Assembly: GCF_001942345.1 (NCBI RefSeq)
Contig: NZ_MKKI01000022.1
Location: 248,001 to 312,000 of the forward strand
Source: Corynebacterium sp. CNJ-954
GTDB lineage: Bacteria; Actinomycetota; Actinomycetes; Mycobacteriales; Mycobacteriaceae
Length of the DNA stretch: 64,000 nt
Reading direction: 5' to 3'
Shown here in pieces: positions 45,793 through 63,321 of the stretch. Position 1 is the stretch's first letter. Each line of letters opens with the position of its first letter. The notes under the pieces were generated by a model. It saw only the letters and a list, made by a program, of their open reading frames with translations, had not been told where the DNA came from and did not search any database. The translations under genes were made by a program, and so were the position numbers.

Positions 45793-45886
45793 CATGCGGG
45801 GCACGGTTGCCCACCCGCACTTGGAAAAGCAGGACAACGAACGAACCCACATACAGCGTCCGTACCATCAGGGAGATGATCAACCC

Positions 45887-46735
45887 ATGAGTGACGAGAA
45901 CACCCACGACAGCAGCACGGCGGAAGGTCTCGCTGCCGCAGCGCATGATGACGTGCAGCAGGCCGTCAGCGAACTCGGAGACACAGATACCGCGGCGCAG
46001 GACAGTGTCGACGGAGCAGAAGCCGCCGTTGACGCCCCCGCGGCCGAGCAGAGTCCCGAGGACGCGGCCATGGCCGCGTACCGTACGCGACTGCGCGAGT
46101 TCATGCGTGCGCTGAAGAAGCTCGACGGTGACTGGTACATCATCCAGTGCTACTCGGGTTACGAGAACAAGGTGAAGACGAACCTCGAGATGCGCGCCCA
46201 GACCCTGGGTGTGGACGAGCAGATCCACGAGGTCGTCGTCCCGATCGAGGAGATCACCGAGCTCAAGGACGGCAAGCGTAAGCGGGTCAAGCGTAAGCTC
46301 CTGCCCGGATATGTGCTTGTCCGTATCGAGTTGGACGACGCCTCATGGTCCGTCATCCGTGACACCCCGGGTGTCACCTCCTTCGTCGGTAACGAGGGAA
46401 AGCCGACTCCGGTGAAGATCCGCGAGGTCGCGAAGTTCCTCCTTCCCCCGGAGACGGCCACCGCGCCGGCGTCCCAGGAAGACGCCGAGGCGGGCGCCCC
46501 CGTCGATGTCAGCGACACCGGTGTCGCCATGGCACCGACGCCGCTCGGCGATCAGGTCGAGGTGGACTTCGAGGTCGGCGAGTCCGTGACGGTGCTGTCC
46601 GGCCCGTTCGCCTCGGTGTCGGCCACGATCTCCGAGATCGATGCAGCGAACAGCAAGCTGAAGGCCCTGGTGTCGATCTTCGGTCGCGAGACCCCCGTCG
46701 ACCTGGCATTTGACCAGGTAGAGAAGCTCAACTAG
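45887..46735 (+). CDS. nusG: transcription termination/antitermination factor NusG
   Basis: 282 residues. After an acidic Ala-rich N-terminal extension of about 80 residues, common in actinobacteria, comes the NGN domain ([31 protein letters not shown]). The C-terminal KOW domain follows ([25 protein letters not shown]). It binds RNA polymerase and couples to ribosomes or Rho. ATG 45887, GGGAGATG upstream. A terminator precedes the gene. Confidence 0.96.
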   Translation: MSDENTHDSSTAEGLAAAAHDDVQQAVSELGDTDTAAQDSVDGAEAAVDAPAAEQSPEDAAMAAYRTRLREFMRALKKLDGDWYIIQCYSGYENKVKTNLEMRAQTLGVDEQIHEVVVPIEEITELKDGKRKRVKRKLLPGYVLVRIELDDASWSVIRDTPGVTSFVGNEGKPTPVKIREVAKFLLPPETATAPASQEDAEAGAPVDVSDTGVAMAPTPLGDQVEVDFEVGESVTVLSGPFASVSATISEIDAANSKLKALVSIFGRETPVDLAFDQVEKLN

Positions 46736-46807
46736 AGTTTGACCGTTGCTCATCACGAGCACATGAACATTCCACCCGGTGGCCGGTAACCAGACCGGCA
46801 TCCGGAC

Positions 46808-46865
46808 AGGTGTGTCCTGTCCCCGCCATAGGACGGGCAAGGTCGTCTGTGCAGGCGACACACCT
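46808..46865 (+). promoter_or_regulatory. structured leader RNA upstream of rplK
   Basis: An outer stem (AGGTGTGT at 46808 with ACACACCT ending at 46865) encloses two inner hairpins. These are CCTGTCC/GGACGGG (46816-46837) and GTCG-T-CTG/CAG-G-CGAC (46842-46859), where the latter competes with the inner end of the outer stem. The three-way layout 23 nt before the rplK start suggests autoregulation, for example L1 binding the L11-L1 message as in E. coli. This is inferred from structure only. Confidence 0.5.
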
Positions 46866-46888
46866 GGTACCACGTGAAGAGGTGAACC

Positions 46889-47329
46889 ATGGCGAAGAAG
46901 AAGAAGGTCTCCGGCCTGATCAAGCTGCAGATCCAGGCGGGTGCCGCTAACCCGGCGCCGCCGGTCGGCCCGGCGCTCGGTGCGCACGGCGTCAACATCA
47001 TGGAGTTCTGCAAGGCCTACAACGCCGCCACCGAGTCCCAGCGCGGGAACGTCATCCCGGTCGAGATCACGGTCTACGAGGACCGCTCCTTCGACTTCAA
47101 GCTGAAGACCCCGCCGGCAGCGAAGCTGCTGCTGAAGGCCGCAGGCATCCAGAAGGGCTCCGGCGTTCCTCACGCTGAGAAGGTCGGCCAGGTCAGCTGG
47201 GCACAGTGCCGCGAGATCGCGCAGACCAAGTTCGAGGACATCAACGCCAACGACCTGGAGAACGGCGCCCGGATCATCGCCGGCACCGCACGCTCCATGG
47301 GCATCGACGTCGTCGACCAGCCTGCCTGA
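46889..47329 (+). CDS. rplK: 50S ribosomal protein L11
   Basis: 146 residues, slightly longer than E. coli L11. [23 protein letters not shown] is the proline-rich thiostrepton-region N-domain. The RNA-binding C-domain has [12 protein letters not shown] and [11 protein letters not shown]. It forms the GTPase stalk base on 23S rRNA. A-rich start (ATGGCGAAGAAG) with GAAGAGGTG upstream. Confidence 0.97.
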   Translation: MAKKKKVSGLIKLQIQAGAANPAPPVGPALGAHGVNIMEFCKAYNAATESQRGNVIPVEITVYEDRSFDFKLKTPPAAKLLLKAAGIQKGSGVPHAEKVGQVSWAQCREIAQTKFEDINANDLENGARIIAGTARSMGIDVVDQPA

Positions 47330-47412
47330 CGCTGTAGCACAGGCATCACCCGTGGCAGGGCCACTTGCGGCCCGTCAACCACACTCCAACAACCACTGAT
47401 TGGACCAGTACC

Positions 47413-48126
47413 ATGAGCAAGAACTCCAAGGCGTACCGCGCCGCCGCAGAGAAGATCGACGCCGATCGTCTCTACACCCCGATCGAGGCCGTCAAGCTGG
47501 CCAAGGAGACCTCCTCCAAGACCTACGACGCCACCGTCGACGTCGCGATCCGCCTGGGTGTCGACCCCCGTAAGGCCGACCAGCTGGTTCGCGGCACCGT
47601 CTCGCTGCCGAACGGCACGGGTAAGAACGTCCGCGTCATCGTCTTCGCCGAGGGCCCCAACGCCACCGCCGCCGAAGAGGCCGGTGCCGAGGCCGTGGGC
47701 ACCGCCGAGCTCATCGAGCGCATCCAGGGCGGCTGGACCGACTTCGACGCTGCGATCGCCACCCCTGACCAGATGGCCAAGGTCGGTCGCGTCGCCCGCG
47801 TCCTGGGTCCGCGTGGCCTCATGCCGAACCCGAAGACCGGTACCGTCACCACGGACGTCGCCAAGGCAGTCTCCGAGATCAAGGGCGGTAAGATCTCTTT
47901 CCGCGTCGACAAGGCTGCCAACCTGCACGCCATGATCGGCAAGGCGTCCTTCGACGAGAAGGCCCTCGCCGAGAACTACGGCGCGCTGGTGGAGGAACTG
48001 CTCCGCGTGAAGCCGTCCGCTGCCAAGGGCCGCTACATCAAGAAGATCACCGTCGCGACGACGAACAGCCCGGGCATCCAGGTTGATCCGTCCGTGATGA
48101 AGAACTTCACCGGCGACGAGGACTAG
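47413..48126 (+). CDS. rplA: 50S ribosomal protein L1
   Basis: 237 residues. [13 protein letters not shown] opening, then [29 protein letters not shown] and G-K-I-S-F-R-V-D-K are L1 signatures. It forms the L1 stalk and may repress its own operon by binding the leader upstream of rplK. ATG 47413, 83 bp after rplK. A strong terminator follows. Confidence 0.97.
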   Translation: MSKNSKAYRAAAEKIDADRLYTPIEAVKLAKETSSKTYDATVDVAIRLGVDPRKADQLVRGTVSLPNGTGKNVRVIVFAEGPNATAAEEAGAEAVGTAELIERIQGGWTDFDAAIATPDQMAKVGRVARVLGPRGLMPNPKTGTVTTDVAKAVSEIKGGKISFRVDKAANLHAMIGKASFDEKALAENYGALVEELLRVKPSAAKGRYIKKITVATTNSPGIQVDPSVMKNFTGDED

Positions 48127-48147
48127 TTTCCTCCGTTCCCGTGAACA

Positions 48148-48189
48148 ACGCCCCTGGCGACCCCGGAATGACGGGGTCGCCAGGGGCGT
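48148..48189. terminator. bidirectional terminator between rplA and the convergent lipase gene
   Basis: An 18-bp perfect stem (48148-48165 with 48172-48189), arms beginning ACGCCCCTGG and ending CCAGGGGCGT, with a 6-nt GAATGA loop. It can serve both converging genes. Confidence 0.85.
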
Positions 48190-48201
48190 CGTCTGTCGTC
48201 G

Positions 48202-49179
48202 TCAGTACCCGCGTTGCCGAAGTTGCCCCAGTACGGGGATGACGCGGGCAACGACGTGGGGATGCGTCTCGCGGTAGCTTCCTGGACTGCCGTTGTCACT
48301 GTCCGAGAGCCGTTCAAGGATCAGGTCGAAGGTCCTCGGTGAGTAGCACAGGGACAGGTGGTCGCTCCAGTCCCGTGCATTGCCGTCGGACTGTACACAG
48401 AAGTTGTGCACGGTTGCGTCCTCACCGGGAGTGAGGAACTGGGTGCGCCATGGCGTGACGACTTCGTCATAGCGGGTACCGATCATCGTGTAGTGCACGC
48501 CGGGAACCGTGTCGCCGTCGCGGTTGATGTACCTGACGACATCGGAGTCCACGATCTGGTCTTCAGCGCACTGGCCCAGCGCAGCGCGGAGGAGCCCGGA
48601 GACATTGATTTTTCCGCGCAGTTTGTCGCGGAGCCATGCGGCGAGGGTGCCGAGGCCCATCATGGTGGTGCCGTGGCCCGATCCTGCGAGGCCGATGATG
48701 TTCCTGATCTTGGGTTCTCCGCCGGCGAACCGCCCCTCGTTCTCGGTGACGATCATGCGGGCCTGGGCGGATCCCTGGGAGTGGCCGATGACATCCACCT
48801 GGGACGCCCCCGTGCGCTCGAGCACGGTGTCGATGAACTCGCCGATCTCGGCGGTGGCGTCCAGGAGCCCGCCGTTTCCGAAACAGCAGGTGCGTCGGCC
48901 GAGCAGACTCTCGTCGTTGCTGCCGTAGTTCAGGGCGAACACCCTGAAGCCGCGGGCGGCGAGTTTCGGGGCGATCATCGACCACGTCCCGTAGGCGTTC
49001 ATCCATGTGCCGTGGAGGAGGACGACGGGTACCGGGTGTTCCTCGGACAACGGGGCGTCCCAGTCGTTGACGCCTGCCGGCATCGGGTCGGCGTGTCCCC
49101 ACGACTTCAGGAACGCGGTCAGGAAGAACCGGTGTTCGGGTGTGCCGGAGGCGGCATAAGTATTTGACGGTGAACTCAT
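48202..49179 (-). CDS. alpha/beta-hydrolase, class 2 lipase/esterase-like
   Basis: 325 residues. V-V-L-L-H-G-T-W precedes the nucleophile elbow G-H-S-Q-G-S (Ser near residue 145). A late histidine in V-H-N-F-C-V-Q-S-D and Asp residues can complete the triad. Resembles actinobacterial lipases of the LipA/EstA class. No convincing signal peptide is seen at the N-terminus (M-S-S-P-S-N-T-Y-A-A), so the location is unclear. It is an unrelated gene set between two ribosomal protein operons, read opposite to them. Confidence 0.82.
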   Translation of the reverse strand: MSSPSNTYAASGTPEHRFFLTAFLKSWGHADPMPAGVNDWDAPLSEEHPVPVVLLHGTWMNAYGTWSMIAPKLAARGFRVFALNYGSNDESLLGRRTCCFGNGGLLDATAEIGEFIDTVLERTGASQVDVIGHSQGSAQARMIVTENEGRFAGGEPKIRNIIGLAGSGHGTTMMGLGTLAAWLRDKLRGKINVSGLLRAALGQCAEDQIVDSDVVRYINRDGDTVPGVHYTMIGTRYDEVVTPWRTQFLTPGEDATVHNFCVQSDGNARDWSDHLSLCYSPRTFDLILERLSDSDNGSPGSYRETHPHVVARVIPVLGQLRQRGY

Positions 49180-49285
49180 TCCACCGAACCTACTACCCGG
49201 GGCCGGGGATGCGGTGGCGTTCGACGGAACGGCCTGCCGGCATTCCGGTCTCGACCGGGGCCGGGGTGGTGACGGGCGCGACGAT

Positions 49286-49315
49286 TTGGGCCTCTGGGGG
49301 CTCGGCGTCTATAGT
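49286..49315 (+). promoter_or_regulatory. promoter of rplJ-rplL
   Basis: TTGGGC (49286-49291), an 18-nt spacer, TATAGT (49310-49315). Confidence 0.6.
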
Positions 49316-49515
49316 CATGCGAGAAGTTTGATCGTGGGGTGACCCGCGAACGTTCAAGTTTCACCGGAGACCGTCGGTTGACGTCTTCACCGGGCAGCAC
49401 CGGGGAGGACGGACGAAGGATCATCACCATGACACGGTGATGGCGACCTACGCAGGGAAACACGGAACACGCCGAGCGGCACCGGACCCCAGCGGTCCGC
49501 GACTGCCGCCCTCCG

Positions 49516-49540
49516 CGCCCCGTGCCCTGTGCACGGGGCG
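49516..49540 (+). promoter_or_regulatory. leader hairpin, probable part of an L10 leader
   Basis: CGCCCCGTGC pairs perfectly with GCACGGGGCG around a 5-nt loop, about 75 nt before rplJ. No T run follows, so it is more likely a regulatory or protein-binding structure than a terminator. Confidence 0.5.
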
Positions 49541-49616
49541 TCGCTGTGTGTGCATGATGGCCGTTCAGATACCGTCTGGTCGCACCACCGACAGACATCA
49601 GGAAGGAGGCGAGAGT

Positions 49617-50135
49617 ATGGCAAACGCAAAGAACACCGCATCCGTCGCGGAGCTCACCGCACGTTTCGAGAACGCCAGCGCCATGGTGCTCACCGAGTAC
49701 CGTGGTCTGACCGTCGCTCAGACGACTGAGCTGCGCAAGGCCCTGGGTTCCGAGGTCACCTACTCCGTCGCCAAGAACACCATGATCAAGCTGGCCGCGA
49801 AGCAGGCCGGCGTCGAGATCGCTGATGAACTGCTCACCGGACCGACCGCCGTCGCCTTCATTCAGGGTGAGGCAGTGGACGCTGCCAAGGCGTTCAAGAA
49901 GTTCGGTGCAGATCACAAGGCGCTCGTGATCAAGGGCGGCAGCATGGACGGCAACCCGCTGTCCGCGGCCCAGGTTGAGGCAATCGCTGAGCTGGACAAC
50001 CGTGAGACCACCCTGGCCAAGCTGGCCGGCGCCCTGCAGGGCTCCCTCAGCAAGGCTGCTGGTCTGTTCAACGCTCCGGCATCCCAGGTTGCACGGCTTA
50101 CCGCCGCGCTCCAGGAGAAGAAGGAAGCTGCCTGA
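49617..50135 (+). CDS. rplJ: 50S ribosomal protein L10
   Basis: 172 residues. [17 protein letters not shown] and [11 protein letters not shown] are L10 signatures, and the C-terminal helix ([12 protein letters not shown]) binds L7/L12 dimers. ATG 49617, with GGAAGGAGG upstream. Followed by rplL after 81 bp. Confidence 0.97.
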   Translation: MANAKNTASVAELTARFENASAMVLTEYRGLTVAQTTELRKALGSEVTYSVAKNTMIKLAAKQAGVEIADELLTGPTAVAFIQGEAVDAAKAFKKFGADHKALVIKGGSMDGNPLSAAQVEAIAELDNRETTLAKLAGALQGSLSKAAGLFNAPASQVARLTAALQEKKEAA

Positions 50136-50216
50136 CCCGTCAGGCGGCTTAACCCCCATACGCTCTACACCCCGTTTCCCGCTCAATGCTGAGCGGGACA
50201 AAGAAAGGAAGCCGAC

Positions 50217-50600
50217 ATGGCTAAGTTCACCAACGACGAACTGCTCGAGGCCTTCAAGGAGATGACCCTGATCGAGCTCTCTGAGTTCGTCAAGCTCTTC
50301 GAGGACACCTTCGACGTCACCGCCGCTGCCCCGGTCGCCGCTGCTGCCGCTCCCGGCGCTGCTGCTGCCCCCGCTGAGGAAGAGAAGGACGAGTTCGACG
50401 TCGTTCTCGAGGACGCCGGCGCCAAGAAGATCGGCGTGATCAAGGTTGTCCGCGAGCTCGTCTCGGGCCTGGGCCTGAAGGAGGCCAAGGAGCTCGTCGA
50501 GGGCGCACCGAAGGCCCTCCTCGAGGGTGCTTCCAAGGACGACGCCGAGGCTGCCAAGGCCAAGCTCGAAGAGGCCGGCGCCAAGGTTTCCCTCAAGTAA
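50217..50600 (+). CDS. rplL: 50S ribosomal protein L7/L12
   Basis: 127 residues: N-terminal dimerisation helices ([14 protein letters not shown]), an Ala/Pro hinge ([11 protein letters not shown]), and the factor-binding domain ([21 protein letters not shown]). It recruits GTPases to the stalk. AAAGGAAG upstream of ATG 50217. Confidence 0.97.
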   Translation: MAKFTNDELLEAFKEMTLIELSEFVKLFEDTFDVTAAAPVAAAAAPGAAAAPAEEEKDEFDVVLEDAGAKKIGVIKVVRELVSGLGLKEAKELVEGAPKALLEGASKDDAEAAKAKLEEAGAKVSLK

Positions 50601-50630
50601 GAGGTCTCCGGCATACGCCGCATTCTTCAC

Positions 50631-50673
50631 CACCCCCGTCAGGGACGTTCTCAGGACGTCTGTGGCGGGGGTG
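50631..50673 (+). terminator. terminator after rplL
   Basis: CACCCCCG (50631-50638) pairs with CGGGGGTG (50666-50673), with inner GACGT/ACGTC pairing. A T-rich GTTGTCGTCTGTT tail follows. Confidence 0.7.
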
Positions 50674-50707
50674 TTGTCGTCTGTTCCCGTCTGTCCGGTG
50701 GGGGCAT

Positions 50708-50713
50708 TACGAT
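50708..50713 (+). promoter_or_regulatory. -10 hexamer TACGAT of a leaderless transcript
   Basis: TACGAT is followed by 7 nt and ATG 50721. The in-frame ATG 50712 lies inside the hexamer, so 50721 is preferred. Confidence 0.5.
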
Positions 50714-50720
50714 GGTCCGC

Positions 50721-51728
50721 ATGCTTCCGAGATCCCGCGTCGCCGCCGTCCTCACACTCGGGCTGGGGTGCATCCTGCTCGCCGTCGGTATCGCTCTGCC
50801 ACTACTGGTGCCTCCAGAACGTCCCGTACCGCTGGAACTCAGTGAGTCGCAGCTGACGCTGCAGGACGACGAGGCCCGTATCGGCCCCTCCTACCTGGCG
50901 GGCGAGGGGCAGGACGAGGGGGAGTCTCCGCAGCCCGTCACGGCCCCGGTGACCAAGACCTATGCGGTGTCTCTGGGCGAGCCGGCAGACGATGAATCGG
51001 CGGCGGCGACCGTGGGGGTCACCTCGCTGAGGGAGGACATCGAAGGCGATGGCGGCCTCCTTGACGCTGAGGTGTGGAGCTACCGGATCGACCGGATGAC
51101 AGGGCGCTCCCTGGGGGACGCGAAGGTGGCGGATACACCGGCGACACCTGCTGCGCCTACCGAGGTCGACGGTCAGTGGCTGGCGTTCCCCAGGAACACC
51201 GCACAGGAGGAGTATCCTGTCTTCGACAACCTGCTCCGCCGTGAGGTCCCTGCGCAGTTCGTGCAGACCGAGGACGTCAACGGCACTGAGGTGTACGTCT
51301 TCCGGCAGGACTTCGACGCAGAGCCGGTGAGGCAGGCCAACCCGGGGTACTACCGGTCGACATCGACCACGGGGGAGGGGGCCCCGTCCTCGCTCTACCG
51401 CAACGGCTCCAAGGAGTTCCGGGTGGAGCCGGAGAGCGGGATGATCGTGTCGGTGACCGAGGACATCCAGGATGTCTATGTCCCCGACGGTGACGGCGCC
51501 GTTGGCGAGGCGCCGGAACTGCTCAGTTCCTTCAACGGTGCGACTCCGGACGCGGAGCGCAACGACCTGCTGGTTCAGGCCGCGGACCTGGGACACGACC
51601 GCCCGACACGAGGATGGGGTATTGTGCTGACTGTCACGGGTGCTATCGTGGCACTCGGTTCGGCGGTCGTGGCCTTACGGCCACAGCGTGTCCAGCGGTC
51701 TGGATCAACGCAGTCGCCGAAGAAGTAG
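50721..51728 (+). CDS. DUF3068 (PorA-family-like) membrane protein
   Basis: 335 residues. N-terminal helix (V-L-T-L-G-L-G-C-I-L-L-A-V-G-I-A-L-P), a large external beta-rich domain, then a C-terminal helix (I-V-L-T-V-T-G-A-I-V-A-L-G-S-A-V-V-A-L) and a short basic tail. Y-R-I-D-R-M-T-G, Q-W-L-A-F-P-R-N-T and Y-P-V-F-D-N-L-L-R are typical of the actinobacterial DUF3068 family, which is often found before rpoB. Function unknown; the family name does not imply a porin. Confidence 0.8.
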   Translation: MLPRSRVAAVLTLGLGCILLAVGIALPLLVPPERPVPLELSESQLTLQDDEARIGPSYLAGEGQDEGESPQPVTAPVTKTYAVSLGEPADDESAAATVGVTSLREDIEGDGGLLDAEVWSYRIDRMTGRSLGDAKVADTPATPAAPTEVDGQWLAFPRNTAQEEYPVFDNLLRREVPAQFVQTEDVNGTEVYVFRQDFDAEPVRQANPGYYRSTSTTGEGAPSSLYRNGSKEFRVEPESGMIVSVTEDIQDVYVPDGDGAVGEAPELLSSFNGATPDAERNDLLVQAADLGHDRPTRGWGIVLTVTGAIVALGSAVVALRPQRVQRSGSTQSPKK

Positions 51729-52153
51729 ACGGCGCGACACGGGCCGGTTCACGGGGAGGGTGGCCCGGTGTGTCGTAGGGGTGGACATCCGCACGCGGGT
51801 GATATACGATCGATCGTTGCGCTGGATTGACGTCCGGCGACGTTGCGATAACAGCAGGACACGACCTTGATGAGCGATGGTACGGAGGGGATCGACATGG
51901 TCACGGCACGGCGGAACGCCAGAGTGCCCGACCACGCCGATTCGGCCCGGACCGGCTACTTGACAAGGTCCATCAACTGTTTCCGGACACTGGTTCGCAA
52001 CTGACCCGGCTCCCGTCAACCCCCACAGAACCCCACAGATTTCCACAGACCACCGCAGACCGTACGCTCATAGCAACCGTGTCAGCCACCGTCCGGACCG
52101 ATTCACCGGTCCCGGGTTACGGCAGACACGTGAGGTGCTGGAAGGACCCCATC
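51729..52153 (+). other. rpoB upstream region
   Basis: 425 bp without a supported gene. TATACGAT at 51803-51810 is a likely -10 (TATACG or TACGAT), implying a leader of over 300 nt. Near 52019-52060 the motif CCACAGA recurs three times in a C-rich, G-poor stretch. A long rpoB leader is usual in bacteria. Confidence 0.6.
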
Positions 52154-55648
<3,495 letters not shown>

Positions 55649-55738
55649 CTCCCACCACCAGACAAGCACTGACCTTTTTTCACTGCACCACCCGCACTAC
55701 CGCCCTCCGTATGAAGACGGAGGGGAAAGGGAGTCCAC

Positions 55739-59709
<3,971 letters not shown>

Positions 59710-59734
59710 CACCTCCCGTCCGGGTAGTCACCTG

Positions 59735-59773
59735 ACCCGGCTCCTGCTTCTCGCAGGGGCCGGGTTTCGGCTT
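59735..59773 (+). terminator. Rho-independent terminator after rpoC
   Basis: ACCCGGC-T-CCTGC pairs with GCAGG-G-GCCGGGT around TTCTC, followed by TTTCGGCTTTT. Confidence 0.88.
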
Positions 59774-60233
59774 TTCCGGGTGGTGGTCGGTAGGGGAGCG
59801 GCCGCGGCGACGTATGGTACGGCCGAACCACGACGGACGTGTTCCGGCGCGCAGCCAGCGAGGGCCAGGTGCCGGTCACCGTCACTCAGGATGAGGATAT
59901 GATACGGATGTATATCTGCAACGCCCGGGCCGGCGCCGCGGTACACGTGTTCCCGCTGGTATCCGCAATTTGGTGGTATCCGGCGTGTCGGGTAGTGTCA
60001 GGCCACAGTCCCACTTATCAGGACGCGTCTGCCGGTCTTCCGGCCGATATGAACTTCTACCCCGTAGGCCAGCGAGAGCGGCTGAGGGGTTTCGGCACGT
60101 TCAAAACAAAGACGCTCGTGAACAGCAGGGAAATGATCTCGAAGAAGGTCTCGTCCGACCACGAGGGCCCACCGGTTGAGTGCCGGAAGTGCCCGGGGTC
60201 ACGGCAGGACACGAACAAGCAGAAAGTCGGTTA
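59774..60233 (+). other. rpsL upstream region
   Basis: 460 bp with no gene I can support. TATGAT at 59898-59903 and TAGTGT near 59992 are possible -10 elements. An open frame of 131 codons (59839-60234) ends with TAA overlapping the rpsL ATG (TTAATG), but its translation shows no domain and it may just be untranslated leader. Confidence 0.55.
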
Positions 60234-60605
60234 ATGCCTACTATCCAGCAGCTGGTCCGCAAGGGCCGCCACGACAAGTCTGGCAAGGTTGCCACGGCTG
60301 CCCTGAAGGGCTCGCCGCAGCGTCGTGGCGTGTGCACCCGCGTGTACACCACCACCCCCAAGAAGCCGAACTCGGCTCTCCGTAAGGTCGCCCGTGTGCG
60401 ACTCACCTCCGGCATCGAGGTTTCCGCCTACATCCCGGGCGAGGGCCACAACCTCCAGGAGCACTCCATGGTGCTCGTTCGTGGCGGTCGTGTGAAGGAC
60501 CTTCCGGGTGTCCGTTACAAGATCGTCCGTGGATCCCTCGACACCCAGGGTGTCAAGGACCGCAAGCAGGCCCGTTCCCGCTACGGCGCGAAGAAGGAGA
60601 AGTAG
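60234..60605 (+). CDS. rpsL: 30S ribosomal protein S12
   Basis: 123 residues, [12 protein letters not shown] start. [13 protein letters not shown] carries Lys43 and [11 protein letters not shown] carries Lys88. These are the residues altered in streptomycin resistance; both are wild type here. It is in the decoding centre. No clear Shine-Dalgarno precedes ATG 60234. rpsG follows after 3 bp. Confidence 0.97.
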   Translation: MPTIQQLVRKGRHDKSGKVATAALKGSPQRRGVCTRVYTTTPKKPNSALRKVARVRLTSGIEVSAYIPGEGHNLQEHSMVLVRGGRVKDLPGVRYKIVRGSLDTQGVKDRKQARSRYGAKKEK

Positions 60606-60608
60606 CAC

Positions 60609-61079
60609 ATGCCTCGTAAAGGTCCCGCACCCGCACGCCCCCTCGTCAAGGACCCGGTCTACGACGACGTCATCGTCTCCCAGCTCGTGAACAAGGTTCT
60701 GCTGGACGGCAAGAAGTCGACCGCCGAGCGCATCGTCTACGGTGCCCTCGAGGTCTGCCGTGAGAAGACCGGCACCGACCCGGTCCTCACCCTGAAGAAG
60801 GCCCTCGACAACGTGAAGCCGGCCCTCGAGGTCCGCTCCCGTCGTGTCGGTGGCGCCACCTACCAGGTGCCGGTCGAGGTCCGTCCCGGCCGTTCCACCA
60901 CCCTGGCACTGCGCTGGCTGGTCACCTTCACCCGTCAGCGTCGTGAGAACACCATGACCGAGCGTCTCGCCAACGAGATCCTTGACGCTTCCAACGGTCT
61001 CGGTGCCTCCGTCAAGCGTCGTGAGGACACCCACAAGATGGCTGAGGCCAACCGCGCCTTCGCCCACTACCGCTGGTGA
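60609..61079 (+). CDS. rpsG: 30S ribosomal protein S7
   Basis: 156 residues, the usual length. [11 protein letters not shown] opening, [27 protein letters not shown] and the C-terminal [15 protein letters not shown] are S7 signatures. It nucleates the 30S head on 16S rRNA and in many bacteria regulates the str operon. GAAGGAG lies about 12 nt before ATG 60609. A terminator follows. Confidence 0.97.
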   Translation: MPRKGPAPARPLVKDPVYDDVIVSQLVNKVLLDGKKSTAERIVYGALEVCREKTGTDPVLTLKKALDNVKPALEVRSRRVGGATYQVPVEVRPGRSTTLALRWLVTFTRQRRENTMTERLANEILDASNGLGASVKRREDTHKMAEANRAFAHYRW

Positions 61080-61085
61080 CCTGAG

Positions 61086-61110
61086 AGGACCCTGCCGTCG
61101 GCAGGGTCCT
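61086..61110 (+). terminator. hairpin between rpsG and fusA
   Basis: AGGACCCTGCC pairs perfectly with GGCAGGGTCCT around GTC, 7 nt after the rpsG stop. No T run follows, so termination may be partial and let some transcripts reach fusA. Confidence 0.7.
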
Positions 61111-61194
61111 CCCCGGCCGGTGTAGAACCTGCGTGGTCGCCCGGTCGATGGCACAATCATCTACGACATTCCGACTACATTGAGGGAATAGACT

Positions 61195-63321
61195 GTGGCA
61201 CAAGAAGTGCAGAAGGACCTGAAGAAGGTCCGCAATATCGGCATCATGGCGCACATCGATGCCGGTAAGACCACGACCACCGAGCGCATCCTCTACTACA
61301 CCGGTATCAACCGCAAGGTCGGCGAGACGCACGACGGTGCCTCCACCACGGACTGGATGGAGCAGGAGAAGGAGCGTGGTATCACGATCACCTCCGCCGC
61401 CGTCACGTGTTTCTGGGACGAGAACCAGGTCAACATCATTGACACACCTGGTCACGTCGACTTCACCGTCGAGGTCGAGCGCTCCCTGCGCGTGCTGGAC
61501 GGTGCTGTCGCCGTCTTCGACGGCAAGGAGGGCGTCGAGCCCCAGTCCGAGCAGGTCTGGCGTCAGGCCGACAAGTACGACGTTCCGCGCATCTGCTTCG
61601 TCAACAAGATGGACAAGCTGGGCGCTGACTTCTACTTCACGGTGCAGACCATCATCGACCGTCTCGGTGCCAAGCCGTTGGTCATGCAGCTGCCGATCGG
61701 CGCCGAAGATGACTTCGACGGCGTTGTTGACCTGCTGACGATGCAGGCCATCACCTGGCGGGGGCGCGTCGAGGTCGGTGCTGAGCCGACCTACGAGGAG
61801 ATCCCGGCCGACCTGGCCGACAAGGCCGCCGAGTACCGCGAGAAGCTGCTGGAGTCCGTCGCCGAGTCCGATGAGGCTCTGATGGAGAAGTACTTCGCCG
61901 GCGAGGAGCTCTCCCTCGAGGAGATCAAGGCCGCCATCCGCAAGATGACGATCAACTCCGAGATCTACCCGGTCTTCTGTGGTACCGCCTACCACAACAA
62001 GGGCATCCAGCCGGTTCTCGATGCGGTCATCGACTTCCTGCCGTCTCCGCTGGACGTCGAGAACATCCAGGGCCACAAGCCGGGCCACGAGGACGTCGAG
62101 ATGTCCCGCAAGCCCAGCGACGACGAGCCGTTCTCTGCTCTGGCCTTCAAGATCGCCGCACACCCATTCTTCGGCAAGCTGACCTTCGTGCGTGTCTACT
62201 CCGGAAACGTCGAGCCCGGCCAGCAGGTCCTGAATGCCGTCACCGGCAAGAAGGAGCGCGTCGGCAAGCTCTTCCAGATGCACGCCAACAAGGAGAACCC
62301 GGTCGACAAGGCCCACGCCGGTAACATCTACGCGATGATCGGTCTCAAGGAGACCACCACCGGTGACACCCTGTGTGACATCAACGACCCGATCCTGCTG
62401 GAGTCCATGGACTTCCCGGAGCCCGTCATCAAGGTCTCCATCGAGCCGAAGACCAAGTCCGACCAGGAGAAGTTGGGTGTCGCCATCCAGCGTCTGACGG
62501 AAGAGGACCCGACCTTCACCGTCAACCTCGACGACGAGACCGGCCAGACCATCATCGGTGGTATGGGCGAGCTGCACCTCGACGTCTTCGTTGACCGCAT
62601 GAAGCGGGAGTTCAAGGTCGAGGCCAACGTCGGTGCTCCGCAGGTCGCGTACCGCGAGACGATCCGCAAGGCCGTCGAGAAGATCGAGTTCACCCACAAG
62701 AAGCAGACCGGTGGTTCCGGCCAGTTCGCGAAGGTGATCATCGCTCTCGAGCCGTACAACCCGGAGCCCGAGGAGCTGGAGGAGGGCGAGGACGCGAACT
62801 ACAAGTTCGTGAACGCCGTCACCGGTGGTCGTATCCCGAAGGAGTACATCCCCTCCGTCGACGCCGGTATCCAGGACGCAATGCAGTACGGCTACCTCGC
62901 CGGCTTCCCGCTGGTTGACATCAAGGCAACCCTGATCGACGGTCAATACCACGACGTCGACTCCTCCGAGATGGCGTTCAAGATCGCCGGCTCCCAGGCC
63001 CTGAAGGAAGGCGTCGCCAAGGCGAAGCCGGTCCTGCTCGAGCCGCTGATGGCCGTCGAGGTCACCACCCCCGAGGAGTTCATGGGTGAGGTCATCGGCG
63101 ACATCAACTCGCGCCGCGGTCAGGTCTCCGCGATGGAGGACCGCTCCGGTGCGAAGGTCGTCAAGGGCAAGGTCCCGCTGTCCGAGATGTTCGGCTACGT
63201 CGGCGACCTGCGTTCCAAGACCCAGGGTCGTGCGAACTACACGATGATCTTCGACTCCTACGGCGAGGTTCCCTCCTCTGTCGCGACGGAGATCATCGCT
63301 GAGCGCACCGGCAACGCCTAA
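61195..63321 (+). CDS. fusA: elongation factor G
   Basis: 708 residues, start GTG 61195 with GAGGGAAT upstream. GTPase motifs [11 protein letters not shown] (P-loop), R-G-I-T-I-T-S-A-A (switch I), D-T-P-G-H-V-D-F (G3) and N-K-M-D-K-L (G4). Domains II to V follow, with G-M-G-E-L-H-L-D-V and [10 protein letters not shown]. It drives ribosome translocation. No frame problem. Confidence 0.97.
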   Translation: MAQEVQKDLKKVRNIGIMAHIDAGKTTTTERILYYTGINRKVGETHDGASTTDWMEQEKERGITITSAAVTCFWDENQVNIIDTPGHVDFTVEVERSLRVLDGAVAVFDGKEGVEPQSEQVWRQADKYDVPRICFVNKMDKLGADFYFTVQTIIDRLGAKPLVMQLPIGAEDDFDGVVDLLTMQAITWRGRVEVGAEPTYEEIPADLADKAAEYREKLLESVAESDEALMEKYFAGEELSLEEIKAAIRKMTINSEIYPVFCGTAYHNKGIQPVLDAVIDFLPSPLDVENIQGHKPGHEDVEMSRKPSDDEPFSALAFKIAAHPFFGKLTFVRVYSGNVEPGQQVLNAVTGKKERVGKLFQMHANKENPVDKAHAGNIYAMIGLKETTTGDTLCDINDPILLESMDFPEPVIKVSIEPKTKSDQEKLGVAIQRLTEEDPTFTVNLDDETGQTIIGGMGELHLDVFVDRMKREFKVEANVGAPQVAYRETIRKAVEKIEFTHKKQTGGSGQFAKVIIALEPYNPEPEELEEGEDANYKFVNAVTGGRIPKEYIPSVDAGIQDAMQYGYLAGFPLVDIKATLIDGQYHDVDSSEMAFKIAGSQALKEGVAKAKPVLLEPLMAVEVTTPEEFMGEVIGDINSRRGQVSAMEDRSGAKVVKGKVPLSEMFGYVGDLRSKTQGRANYTMIFDSYGEVPSSVATEIIAERTGNA

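Larger units (their letters stand above)
49180..49616 (+). other. non-coding leader region of rplJ-rplL
   Basis: 437 bp without a supported gene. It holds the probable promoter (49286-49315) and, from about 49322, a leader of nearly 300 nt containing the hairpin at 49516-49540. A long untranslated leader before rplJ is typical of bacteria, in which L10-L7/L12 regulates its own message. Confidence 0.7.

Noticed and set aside
52019..52060. CCACAGA repeats before rpoB as DnaA boxes or an origin
   Set aside because: They do not match the DnaA box TTATCCACA and no origin genes are near. The stretch is better seen as a C-rich leader.
52135..52153. GTG 52135 as the rpoB start (V-L-E-G-P type N-terminus)
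   Set aside because: It is out of frame with rpoB here, and TTG 52154 has a good GGAAGGA at proper spacing. An extra C in this sequence cannot be fully excluded.
59839..60234. 131-codon frame before rpsL whose TAA overlaps the rpsL ATG
   Set aside because: No ribosome binding site, no domain, odd composition for this genome. The overlap is suggestive but the region is better read as an untranslated leader.
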